Shown here: positions 55,719 through 63,594 of the stretch, piece after piece
How positions within the stretch are numbered: position 1 is the first letter of the stretch
Layout of the letters: each line of letters begins with the position of its first letter
Assembly: GCF_006539345.1 (NCBI RefSeq)
Contig: NZ_BJMV01000005.1
Span: forward strand, 62,001-126,000
Length of the DNA stretch: 64,000 nucleotides
Direction of reading: 5' to 3'
Origin: Acetobacter peroxydans
GTDB taxonomy: Bacteria > Pseudomonadota > Alphaproteobacteria > Acetobacterales > Acetobacteraceae
The notes under the pieces: model-generated
The model's input: only the letters and a program-made list of their open reading frames with translations
The model's database searches: none
Told to the model about the DNA's origin: nothing
Program-made: the position numbers and the translations under genes

Positions 55719-56744
55719 ATGACAACACACCCCACCATTCCCCCTTCCATGAAGGCGGTCTGTTTCAATGAACCCGGCGGGCCGGACGTTCTGCACGTTG
55801 AGTCCATTGCCGTGCCCACGCCGGGCCGGGGCGAAGTACTGATTCGTGTGATGGCGGCGGGCGTAAACCGCCCGGACGTGATCCAACGGCAGGGCCTGTA
55901 CCCGCCGCCGCCCGGTGCCAACCCCCGTCTGGGCCTTGAAATCGCGGGAGAGGTGGTGGCCTGTGGCGCACCGCTGGAAGATTCGACCATGCCCGCCATT
56001 GGCAGTCGTGTCTGCGCCCTGACCAATGGCGGCGGCTATGCCGAGTATTGTCTGGCCCCTGTGGGGCAATGCCTACCCTGGCCCGATGGATTTGATGCCG
56101 TGCAGGCCGCAGCCCTGCCCGAAACATATTTTACGGTCTGGTCCAACCTGTTCATGCCATCCCTGCCGTCCGCAGGCACGCGCGTGCTGATCCATGGCGG
56201 CACCAGCGGCATAGGCACCACCGCTATTCAGCTCGTGCGCGCCTTTGGCGGCGAGGCCTTCGCTACGGCAGGTTCGGCTGAAAAATGCGCCCTGTGCGAA
56301 ACCCTTGGTGCTCGCGCCATCAACTACCGGGAAGAAGATTTTCTGGCCCGCATCCGCGCGATGACACAGGATGAAGGGGTCAACACCATTCTGGACATGA
56401 TTGGCGGGGCGTATTTCAACCGTAACCTCAAGTCGCTCGCACCGGAGGGACGGCTGGTCATCATCGCGTTGCAGGGTGGCGCCAAAGCGGAGCAGGCCGA
56501 CCTTGCCCGGATCATGACGCGCAGGCTGATCGTCACGGGTAGCAACCTGCGCCCGCGTGACGCTGCAACCAAGGCGCGTATTGCACGCGGGCTGCAAACA
56601 CATGTCTGGCCCCTGCTGGCCAAGGGGGTCATTCGGCCGCTGATCTATGCCACTTTCCCGCTGGAACAGGCGGCTGATGCGCAGTCAGCCATGGAAACGG
56701 GAGAACACTCAGGCAAGATCATCCTGCGTGTTGCCAGCGACTAA
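55719..56744 (+). CDS. NAD(P)H:quinone oxidoreductase, zinc-independent MDR family
   Basis: A 341-residue medium-chain reductase. KAVCFNEPGGPDVL begins the catalytic domain, AAGVNRPDVIQRQG (about 47) is the zeta-crystallin-like signature, and VLIHGGTSGIGTTAIQLVRA (about 156) is the nucleotide fold. It reduces quinones one or two electrons at a time with NADPH. No zinc ligands are visible. AGGCAGG lies before ATG 55719. Confidence 0.9.
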   Translation: MTTHPTIPPSMKAVCFNEPGGPDVLHVESIAVPTPGRGEVLIRVMAAGVNRPDVIQRQGLYPPPPGANPRLGLEIAGEVVACGAPLEDSTMPAIGSRVCALTNGGGYAEYCLAPVGQCLPWPDGFDAVQAAALPETYFTVWSNLFMPSLPSAGTRVLIHGGTSGIGTTAIQLVRAFGGEAFATAGSAEKCALCETLGARAINYREEDFLARIRAMTQDEGVNTILDMIGGAYFNRNLKSLAPEGRLVIIALQGGAKAEQADLARIMTRRLIVTGSNLRPRDAATKARIARGLQTHVWPLLAKGVIRPLIYATFPLEQAADAQSAMETGEHSGKIILRVASD

Positions 56745-56833
56745 ACGGCTCGTACGCCCGGTGGCTTGCTCCGGCCTCTTGACCCAGCCCCGCTCTTGAA
56801 GAATTGTACGGGTTTAAGAAACGGTGGTGTGTC

Positions 56834-57595
56834 ATGGAACCCTCTGTTGTCATCCGGCCCGCAATAAGTGGCTCAGCCGCAGTGCCTCATGGCGCGGCGG
56901 ATGGTTCACACACCATTGCAGACAGACTGCGCGCCATCCGCGCGCGCATGGATCAGGCAGCCATACAGGCCAGCCGCGATCCGGCGGAAGTGACACTGGT
57001 GGCAGTCTCGAAATTTCACCCACAGACCAGCGTACGCGCCGCTATGGATGCGGGACAGCATGTGTTTGGCGAAAACCGCGTGCAGGAAGCTGCCGCAAAA
57101 TTCCCCCCCCTGCGGGCTGACAACCCGGATTTGCGCCTGCACCTGATTGGCGGATTACAGACCAACAAGGCCCGCGATGCCGTACGCCTGGCCGACATGA
57201 TAGAAAGTCTGGATCGTCCGGCCCTTGCGGACGCGCTTGACCGCGCAGCTCAGGCAGAAGGCCGCCTGCCTGACCTGCTGGTGGAGGTTAACACCGGCGA
57301 TGAACCGCAGAAATTCGGCGTCCCACGGGAACAGGCCGATGCGCTGATCCGCGCGTGCCGCCAACGCTTTGGCGAAAAACTGCGCGGGCTGATGTGTATC
57401 CCCCCCGCCCATGACGACCCTCATCTGCACTTTCGCCTGCTGCGTGCCATGGCACATACGCATGGGCTGTCGGTACTATCCATGGGCATGTCCGCTGATT
57501 TCGAACAGGCCATAGCCGAAGGCGCCACGCTGGTACGGGTCGGCAGCGCCATTTTCGGCCCACGTCCTGCTCCTGAAAGCGCTCTTACACCCTGA
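56834..57595 (+). CDS. YggS family PLP homeostasis protein
   Basis: A 253-residue fold type III PLP protein (PLPBP). LVAVSKFHP carries the PLP Lys (about residue 57), FGENRVQEA (about 79) and HLIGGLQTNK (about 103), and the C-terminal LSMGMSADFEQAI (about 213) binds the phosphate. The family buffers PLP levels and affects amino-acid pools. A TTG start 10 codons earlier is less likely than ATG 56834. Confidence 0.92.
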   Translation: MEPSVVIRPAISGSAAVPHGAADGSHTIADRLRAIRARMDQAAIQASRDPAEVTLVAVSKFHPQTSVRAAMDAGQHVFGENRVQEAAAKFPPLRADNPDLRLHLIGGLQTNKARDAVRLADMIESLDRPALADALDRAAQAEGRLPDLLVEVNTGDEPQKFGVPREQADALIRACRQRFGEKLRGLMCIPPAHDDPHLHFRLLRAMAHTHGLSVLSMGMSADFEQAIAEGATLVRVGSAIFGPRPAPESALTP

Positions 57596-57709
57596 GTGGC
57601 ATTGCCCTGCCCCATGCAGGCAGCGGGTATGCCTTGCCTCGGACCTTTGTCTAACTCTATGCAGACTTCGGGGATCGCGCCCCACCCCTGACACAAAGCC
57701 AGAGGCACC

Positions 57710-59707
57710 ATGACCGACCCTACCCTCCCCACAGGCCCGGCCACCCCTAGCACGGCACAGCCCGCGAACAGCCGGGCCACGGCCAGCCGGGATGTAGTCC
57801 CGAGACATATCGCCGAGTTTGGTGCTGACCAGCCACAGCATACACTGGCGCCGGTGGGCATGGCAGCCCTGCTGGGGGTGCTGGGTGTCGTCTATGGCGA
57901 CATCGGTACCAGCCCGCTTTACGCGTTCCGCTCCACGGTCGAGATCATCTCCGGCCATCACGCGGCGGAGCCATGGGAAATCATGGGGGTGGCGAGCCTG
58001 ATCTTCTGGACGCTGATCCTGGTCGTGACGCTCAAATACGTCATGCTGATCATGCGGGCCGACCACAACGGTGAAGGCGGCATTCTTGCCATCATGTCAC
58101 TGGCCCAGCGTGTTTCAACGCAGGCACGCACGCGCACCATTCTGGCTCTTGTGGGCATCGTTGGGGCGTGCCTGTTCTTTGGGGATGGTATCATCACCCC
58201 CGCCATCTCGGTGCTATCGGCCATCGAAGGGGTGGAAGTCAGTGTCCCTGCGGCGCGTGAGCTCGTGATTCCCCTCGCCATTATCGTCATTATCAGCCTG
58301 TTCAGCGTGCAATGGATTGGCACTGGGCGGGTGGGCAGCATTTTCGGCCCTATCATGCTGCTCTGGTTCGGCACCATCGGGGCGCTGGGGCTGGTTCAGA
58401 TCCTGCATCACCCGCATATCCTGCTGGCCCTTTCGCCCACCTATGCGATGGAGTTCGTGTTTTATCACGGCAGGCTGTCGTTTCTGGCCCTCGGTGCCGT
58501 AGTACTGTGCGTGACCGGCGCTGAAGCCCTGTATGCCGATATGGGGCACTTCGGCCGTGCTCCTATCCGCTATGCATGGCTGTTTTTTGTGCTGCCTATG
58601 CTGGTGCTGAATTATTTCGGGCAAGCGGCGCTGGTGATCGCAGACCCCCAGAGTCTGGCCAACCCCTTCTTTCTGATGTGCCCGCACTGGATGCGTGGCC
58701 TGATGGTGCTGCTGTCCACACTTGCCACGGTCATTGCCAGCCAGGCCGGCATTTCAGGCGGGTTTTCACTGTGCCGTCAGCTTATCCAGCTCGGCTATAT
58801 GCCGCGCCTGCGGATTACCCACACCAATGCCGAGGAAGAAGGGCAGATTTATTTGCCCGACTTCAACCGTTTTCTGGCCACGGGTTCGGTGCTGCTGGTG
58901 CTGGCCTTCCGCAGTTCCGACGCTCTGGCCTCGGCCTACGGCATTGCCGTAACGGGCACGTTCATCTGCACCTCCATTCTGGCTGTGGCTGTCTTCCGGC
59001 AGCACTTTCATTGGCCCGCGTGGCGGGTCGGACTTGTATTCGGCAGTTTTCTGCTGCTTGACGGCATATTCTTTCTGGCGAACGCGCTCAAAATCCCCGA
59101 CGGCGGCTGGGTGCCGGTGCTGCTGGGCTGCGCGCTGACCCTGATGATGACCACCTGGAAAAAAGGACGCGGGCTGCTCATCAGCCGCCAGCGGCAGGAC
59201 AGCCTGCCCATGGGCAGCTTCATTGCCCGCCTGCCACAGTCGCGCACCATCCGCGTGCCCGGCATGGCGGTGTTCATGACCAGCACGCCCGATTTCGTGC
59301 CGCCCTGCCTGCTGCACAACCTGCGCCATAACAAGATCCTGCATGACCATGTTCTGTTCGTAACCGTGCAGAACCTCGACCAGCCCGAGGCCGACCGGGG
59401 CCACCGCGTGACCGTGGAAGAACTGGCACCCGACATCTACCGGGTTATCCTGCGTTACGGCTTCATGGAAATGCCCAACATTCCCCGCGCGCTGGAAGAA
59501 CTGAAAACCAACGGCGTGGATTTTGATGCCCTTCAGGCTTCCTACTTCACCTCACGCGAACTGATTACCCGTTCCTCTGTGCCCCGCATGTCGCGTTGGC
59601 GGATGTCTATCTTTATGTTCATGGTGCGCAACTCCACCTCCAGCATGGAATTCTTCCGGATTCCGCCTGACCGCGTGGTGGAACTGGGCGTGAAGGTGGC
59701 GATCTGA
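57710..59707 (+). CDS. kup: Low-affinity potassium transporter Kup
   Basis: A 665-residue Kup/HAK-type K+/H+ symporter. GVVYGDIGTSPLYAF (about 61) is the first-helix signature, followed by DHNGEGGILAIMSL (about 121) and about twelve membrane helices to residue 480; the C-terminal soluble domain is ordinary. Potassium uptake by Kup is favoured at acid pH, as in acetic acid bacteria. Followed by hemW in a short gap. Confidence 0.94.
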   Translation: MTDPTLPTGPATPSTAQPANSRATASRDVVPRHIAEFGADQPQHTLAPVGMAALLGVLGVVYGDIGTSPLYAFRSTVEIISGHHAAEPWEIMGVASLIFWTLILVVTLKYVMLIMRADHNGEGGILAIMSLAQRVSTQARTRTILALVGIVGACLFFGDGIITPAISVLSAIEGVEVSVPAARELVIPLAIIVIISLFSVQWIGTGRVGSIFGPIMLLWFGTIGALGLVQILHHPHILLALSPTYAMEFVFYHGRLSFLALGAVVLCVTGAEALYADMGHFGRAPIRYAWLFFVLPMLVLNYFGQAALVIADPQSLANPFFLMCPHWMRGLMVLLSTLATVIASQAGISGGFSLCRQLIQLGYMPRLRITHTNAEEEGQIYLPDFNRFLATGSVLLVLAFRSSDALASAYGIAVTGTFICTSILAVAVFRQHFHWPAWRVGLVFGSFLLLDGIFFLANALKIPDGGWVPVLLGCALTLMMTTWKKGRGLLISRQRQDSLPMGSFIARLPQSRTIRVPGMAVFMTSTPDFVPPCLLHNLRHNKILHDHVLFVTVQNLDQPEADRGHRVTVEELAPDIYRVILRYGFMEMPNIPRALEELKTNGVDFDALQASYFTSRELITRSSVPRMSRWRMSIFMFMVRNSTSSMEFFRIPPDRVVELGVKVAI

Positions 59708-59724
59708 CCGTACTTCTTTCCGGA

Positions 59725-60945
59725 ATGGCCCCGGCATCGGCTGCGCGCCAGCCCGCGCCGGAAGGTGCCCTCCCGCCTGTGGGAGGCACCGCTGGCACCG
59801 AGCCGCTCGCGCTTTATATCCACTGGCCATTCTGTCTGGCCAAATGCCCGTACTGCGATTTCAACTCCCACGTACGCGCTCCCGTGCCACAGGCCCGCTT
59901 TGGCGCGGCTCTTGAGCGCGAACTGATCCACGAAGCCGCACAACTGGGTCGCCGCCGCCTGACGTCCATCTTTTTTGGTGGCGGCACACCCTCGCTCATG
60001 GCCCCCGAGACTGTGGCGAACCTGATTGCCCGCGCCACAACGCTGTTCGACCCGGCTCCCGACCTTGAAATCACACTGGAAGCCAACCCCACCAGCGTGG
60101 AGGCCGCTCGACTGCGGGATTTCGCACAGGCGGGGGTCAACCGTATTTCGCTTGGCATTCAGGCGCTGGATGATGATGCGCTGCGTTTTCTGGGCCGGGA
60201 ACACTCGGCCGCACAGGCACTGGCAGCCCTTGAATGCGCACGCACCCTGTTCCCGCGCATGACGTTCGACCTCATTTACGCCCGCCCCGGCCAGAGCCAG
60301 AGCGCATGGGAGCGCGAACTGCACACCGCCCTGGCACTGGCAGCCGACCACCTGTCGCTTTACCAGCTCACGATTGAACCCGGCACGAAGTTCGAGGCCC
60401 TCTACCGCACCGGCGCGTTCACCCTGCCGGATGAAGACACCGCCGCCGCCCTGTATGACAGCACGGACAGGATTACCCGCGCGCATGGGCTGGATGCCTA
60501 CGAGGTTTCCAACTACGCGCGCCCCGGAAGCGAGAGCCGTCACAACCTGACCTACTGGCGCTATGGTGACTATCTGGGCCTTGGCCCCGGCGCGCATGGC
60601 CGCATAACACAGGACGGCGCGCTGTACGCCACCCGCCGCCACCGTGCGCCGGAACCATGGGCCGAACGCGTGGAACAACACGGCACTGGCGAAACCTCGC
60701 GTGACGTCCTGAGCCGCGCTGAGCGCGCCCGCGAAATGCTCCTGATGGGCCTGCGCGTGCGTGAAGGGATAAACTCCGCACGCTTTGCCGCACGCACCGG
60801 CCTGCCATTACAGGACGCACTGGACCCCACCATCCTGGCAGCAGCCGTGGAAGAGGGCTACCTGATCCAAACCCCCGAGAGCCTGCGCGCCACACCGGAA
60901 GGTCGGCTCCGGCTTGAGGCCCTTCTGGGCGCACTGGTTCTATAA
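59725..60945 (+). CDS. hemW: Radical SAM protein HemW
   Basis: A 406-residue radical SAM protein of the HemN-like clade. LYIHWPFCLAKCPYCDFNSHV (in part) has the CxxxCxxC cluster (about residues 37-44), and GGGTPSLM (about 89) follows. The extra Cys of HemN (CxxxCxxCxC) is absent: the residue after the third Cys is Asp then Phe, which fits HemW. HemW binds haem and may pass it to respiratory enzymes. The gene starts soon after kup. Confidence 0.9.
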   Translation: MAPASAARQPAPEGALPPVGGTAGTEPLALYIHWPFCLAKCPYCDFNSHVRAPVPQARFGAALERELIHEAAQLGRRRLTSIFFGGGTPSLMAPETVANLIARATTLFDPAPDLEITLEANPTSVEAARLRDFAQAGVNRISLGIQALDDDALRFLGREHSAAQALAALECARTLFPRMTFDLIYARPGQSQSAWERELHTALALAADHLSLYQLTIEPGTKFEALYRTGAFTLPDEDTAAALYDSTDRITRAHGLDAYEVSNYARPGSESRHNLTYWRYGDYLGLGPGAHGRITQDGALYATRRHRAPEPWAERVEQHGTGETSRDVLSRAERAREMLLMGLRVREGINSARFAARTGLPLQDALDPTILAAAVEEGYLIQTPESLRATPEGRLRLEALLGALVL

Positions 60946-60976
60946 GCCTCGTCTTGCACAACCGGGCACAGCCCCC

Positions 60977-61468
60977 ATGTCTGGAACCATGCTGAACCTG
61001 ATCAAACTAACCGTGGGCGTAAGCAGTCTGGAAGACCTCGCCTTCCGGCAGGCCCAGCCGGATAACACCCGCTCCCTGCCCGGCCACACTGCCCCCCTGC
61101 CGGTGGTTCACACCCGCTCATTTCCACGCCGGAAAGACGAAATCCTGCCCGGCGGCTCGCTCTACCGGGTCATGAGCGGACTGATTCTCTGCCGTCAGGA
61201 AATTCTGGCCATTGAAACCATTACCCGGACAGACGGCACGTCCGGCACGCTGCTTTTTCTCAGCCCCACCATCATCAGGGTGCAGGCCTGCCCCATGCGC
61301 CCCTTTCAGGGATGGCGCTACCTCGCGGCCCCGGACAGCCCCCCGGATCTGGCCGACCCTGAGACAGCATCACAGGCCAAACAGCCCGGTATCGACACCC
61401 ACCGGCAAGCAGAACCGGACGCGCTCCCCCTGCCGCTTCTGCGTGAACTGGCCCTGCTGGGGCTGTAG
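60977..61468 (+). CDS. DUF1489 family protein
   Basis: A 163-residue protein of an alphaproteobacterial family of unknown function. LNLIKLTVGVSSLEDL begins it, HTRSFPRRKDEILPGGSLYRV and LILCRQEIL (about 45-75) and PMRPFQGWRYL (about 110-120) are the conserved blocks. Members usually sit near hemW-like or tRNA loci. The true start is ATG 60977 or 60989. The C-terminal third is variable and ends in a Leu-rich helix. Confidence 0.85.
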   Translation: MSGTMLNLIKLTVGVSSLEDLAFRQAQPDNTRSLPGHTAPLPVVHTRSFPRRKDEILPGGSLYRVMSGLILCRQEILAIETITRTDGTSGTLLFLSPTIIRVQACPMRPFQGWRYLAAPDSPPDLADPETASQAKQPGIDTHRQAEPDALPLPLLRELALLGL

Positions 61469-61543
61469 TGCCCCTCATGTCAGGCTTTCCAGAGCGGCTT
61501 CTATCTTTTTATAAAAAAAGCAAAAAAAGAGCCTTTTACCCGC

Positions 61544-61572
61544 TTGACGCTCCGCTCAAACACCATTAAACC
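61544..61572 (+). promoter_or_regulatory. Possible promoter of tRNA-Glu
   Basis: TTGACG (61544-61549) lies 17 bases before a poor TAAACC (61567-61572), about 22 bases upstream of the tRNA. Only the -35 box is convincing. Confidence 0.35.
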
Positions 61573-61593
61573 ACGCTTCAACAACGCGCCTCT

Positions 61594-61669
61594 GTCCCGT
61601 TCGTCTAGAGGCCTAGGACACCGCCCTTTCACGGCGGCAACACGGGTTCGAATCCCGTACGGGACGCCA
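61594..61669 (+). tRNA. tRNA-Glu (anticodon TTC)
   Basis: A 76-base cloverleaf: acceptor GTCCCGT/ACGGGAC, anticodon stem CCGCC/GGCGG around CTTTCAC (anticodon TTC), T-loop GGTTCGAATCC, discriminator G and an encoded CCA. A small hairpin (GCCATTT/AAATGGC) overlaps its 3' end. Confidence 0.97.
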
Positions 61670-62162
61670 TTTAAAAAATGGCCTTAAGCGTCAATCAAAA
61701 AAATACATACTCCCTGCACGGGAAACAGGCTCTGGAAAAACAGCCTTAATTCTTGCTGTTGAGTGCTGTCGCAAAGCGACACAACGCTTAGCCACCCGCC
61801 CCTCATTCCAGTTTCCTCTGGGTATAAACCAAGCCCGCTTTAAGCAGGGCAGAGGGTCATGAAGAGTCTGGCTGGCCACGTTGGAGCAAAGCCCCAGATT
61901 TTGTTGCGTCTGAGGCGTCAGCATCAACATGCTGTGGTCATGCGGGCACGACTTCCCAGACAAACAGAACCGAACCCAATTGATCCCGAAATTTATCCAC
62001 AGGAAAAATCGTGTGGCAAAAAAAACGGGGGGTTAAAAAAAGCACTAAACCGACGTTTTTTCAGGATTCGACGCCGATCCTCATAAGAGATTAAGATTTT
62101 CCACATAGTTATCCCCAAGGAGGATGAGCACCTGTCCGACAGGGCCTGGGGATGTTTTATGC
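61670..62162. other. Gene-poor stretch after tRNA-Glu
   Basis: About 490 bases without a convincing gene. It contains a hairpin TGTCGC-AAA-GCGACA (61767-61781), a perfect DnaA-box-like TTATCCACA (61995-62003), two one-mismatch copies (TTTTCCACA, TTATCCCCA near 62096-62117) and the structured repeat listed next. It could encode a small RNA or regulatory region; nothing proves either. Confidence 0.4.
62111..62153 (+). repeat. Two-part hairpin in the gene-poor region
   Basis: ATCCCCA pairs with TGGGGAT, enclosing CCTGTC-C-GACAGG, and the structure is followed by GTTTTAT on the plus strand. It could be a terminator or part of a small RNA. On the minus strand it lies just after the stop codon of the small predicted protein at 62163. 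Confidence 0.45.
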
Positions 62163-62366
62163 TTAGTACCGGAACAGGCAGGCCGTTGCTTCAGACAGGT
62201 CCGACAAGGTCAGAGCGGACGCCACATTGTGGCCAAGAGCAACCAGAACCGTTCCCGCCACCAGAATCATGGTTGCGCCTTCCCGTAACCGCTGTGCCAT
62301 TTTACCGCACTCCCATTCTGAATCATCCTGACGCGACGACATAACCCGCACGGTTTGTGGGGACAT
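62163..62366 (-). CDS. Possible small membrane protein
   Basis: A 67-residue frame. After a hydrophilic first third, AQRLREGATMILVAGTVLVALG gives one membrane helix with positive residues before it. No clear ribosome site is seen. The AT-rich region upstream on this strand could be its promoter. I cannot relate it to a family; the shorter form from the Met before AQRL (45 residues) is equally possible. Confidence 0.35.
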   Translation of the reverse strand: MSPQTVRVMSSRQDDSEWECGKMAQRLREGATMILVAGTVLVALGHNVASALTLSDLSEATACLFRY

Positions 62367-62437
62367 ACCAGGCAATCGAAATTTTAACGATTAATTTTAC
62401 AACGACATCGTAAAGCACGATAGCGTATATGTAGTCA

Positions 62438-62467
62438 ATATAAACACATATATATCTGTGTTTATAT
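62438..62467. repeat. Perfect inverted repeat in the AT-rich region
   Basis: ATATAAACACA and TGTGTTTATAT are perfect 11-base arms around an 8-base AT loop. The repeat lies in a 160-base AT-rich stretch (62380-62545) of this GC-rich chromosome, between two convergently oriented gene blocks. CACGATAG occurs twice nearby (62416, 62485). Confidence 0.6.
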
Positions 62468-62563
62468 GAGCATCCCTCTATTATCACGATAGATTAATCG
62501 GAATTATATTATTAAATATCAATAAGTTACGTTTATCACTGTTTTGGGTCGTTTTTTGTAAAA

Positions 62564-62593
62564 AATCCGCCTGCGTCATCTCACGGGCGGATT
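62564..62593 (-). terminator. Terminator of the SDR gene
   Basis: AATCCGCC pairs with GGCGGATT over a 14-base loop; on the minus strand the stem is followed by TTTTTAC. It lies 41 bases past the SDR stop codon. Confidence 0.75.
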
Positions 62594-62633
62594 CTTTCCA
62601 ATCGGACCTTCGTGCTCCGCTGAGCGAAACGGG

Positions 62634-63440
62634 TCAGCCCATTTTACGATCAACCGCCAGTCCGGCGGAGGCCTGACAGACCGGCATCATTTCGATGTAA
62701 TTCACATTGACATGCGCAGGCAGACCAACAATCCACGAAACGGTTTCGGCAATATCATCGGGGGTTAGCGGCTGCGTGCCGTCATAGACCGCTGCGGCCT
62801 GTCCGGCATCGCGCAGGCGCACCAGACTGAACTCGCTGCCACCACACAGGCCCGGCGCCACGTTGGTCACACGCACAGCATGACCCAACAGGTCGCTACG
62901 CAGGTTTTGTGTAAACTGCTCCACAAAAGCCTTGGTACCACCATAAACATTCGCGCCAGGATATGGGTAACGCCCTGCCGTACTGCCAAGCATGATGACA
63001 TGCCCACGGTTGCGTTCCACCATGCCAGGCAGCAGGGCACGGGTCATTTCCACCATGCCGCTGATATTGGTGGCAATCATGGTTTCCCAATCATCAGCAC
63101 TGGTCTGCCACGCCTTATCCAAACCCAATGCAAGCCCGGCATTGTTCACCAGCACATCTACCGCGCGCCAGCCTTCGGGCAGACTGTCCGGCAGAGCCCG
63201 CACAGCAGACCTGTCGGTTACATCCAGTTCCACGGGCAGCAGGGCATCACCCAATTCCGCCGCCAGATCGTTCAGCCGTGCCAGCCTACGGCCGGTCGCA
63301 ATAACATGGTACCCATCCCGCACAAGCCTACGGGCAATAGATGCGCCAAACCCCGCCGTGGCCCCCGTTACCAGAGCAATCGGCCGCTCTGCGGTGCCTG
63401 CGGCGCGCAAAAGGGTGGCATGGGCCGGAATTTCATTCAT
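62634..63440 (-). CDS. Short-chain dehydrogenase (YdfG-like 3-hydroxy acid dehydrogenase)
   Basis: A 268-residue classical SDR. TGATAGFGASIARRL (about 25) binds NADP, NNAGLALG (about 97) is the fold motif, and the catalytic Ser-Tyr-Lys are in GSTAGRYPYPGANVYGGTKA (about 145-164). The closest well-known type is YdfG (serine/3-hydroxypropionate dehydrogenase, malonic semialdehyde reductase), judged by its LGLDKAWQ segment, but substrate is open. The start at 63440 is chosen because the upstream extension is not family-like. Confidence 0.88.
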   Translation of the reverse strand: MNEIPAHATLLRAAGTAERPIALVTGATAGFGASIARRLVRDGYHVIATGRRLARLNDLAAELGDALLPVELDVTDRSAVRALPDSLPEGWRAVDVLVNNAGLALGLDKAWQTSADDWETMIATNISGMVEMTRALLPGMVERNRGHVIMLGSTAGRYPYPGANVYGGTKAFVEQFTQNLRSDLLGHAVRVTNVAPGLCGGSEFSLVRLRDAGQAAAVYDGTQPLTPDDIAETVSWIVGLPAHVNVNYIEMMPVCQASAGLAVDRKMG

Positions 63441-63527
63441 GATCTTGTCCACCTGAGCTGTTTTCAAACACAGACCCAGTTGGCCCGCCCGAACCCCCAA
63501 TGGCAACCCCTTCCCCGCCCGCCGGCG

Positions 63528-63559
63528 TACCTCACAGGTCATTCATGACCTGTGAGGTA
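63528..63559. promoter_or_regulatory. Perfect 14-base inverted repeat upstream of the SDR gene
   Basis: TACCTCACAGGTCA and TGACCTGTGAGGTA are perfect arms around TTCA. It lies 88 bases before the SDR start and 36 bases after the stop of the Cache-domain gene. It lacks a T-run on either strand, so an operator is more likely than a terminator. Confidence 0.6.
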
Positions 63560-63594
63560 AATCCAACCCATAGACAAGAAAGGCGCTGACGAGC

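Noticed and set aside
61691-61963. 90-codon minus-strand frame after tRNA-Glu
   Set aside because: No ribosome site, no domain, odd composition; more likely non-coding.
61990-62560. Chromosomal replication origin
   Set aside because: DnaA-like sites are few and partly mismatched, flanking genes converge on the region, and no typical origin neighbours are present. Kept only as a finding to check.
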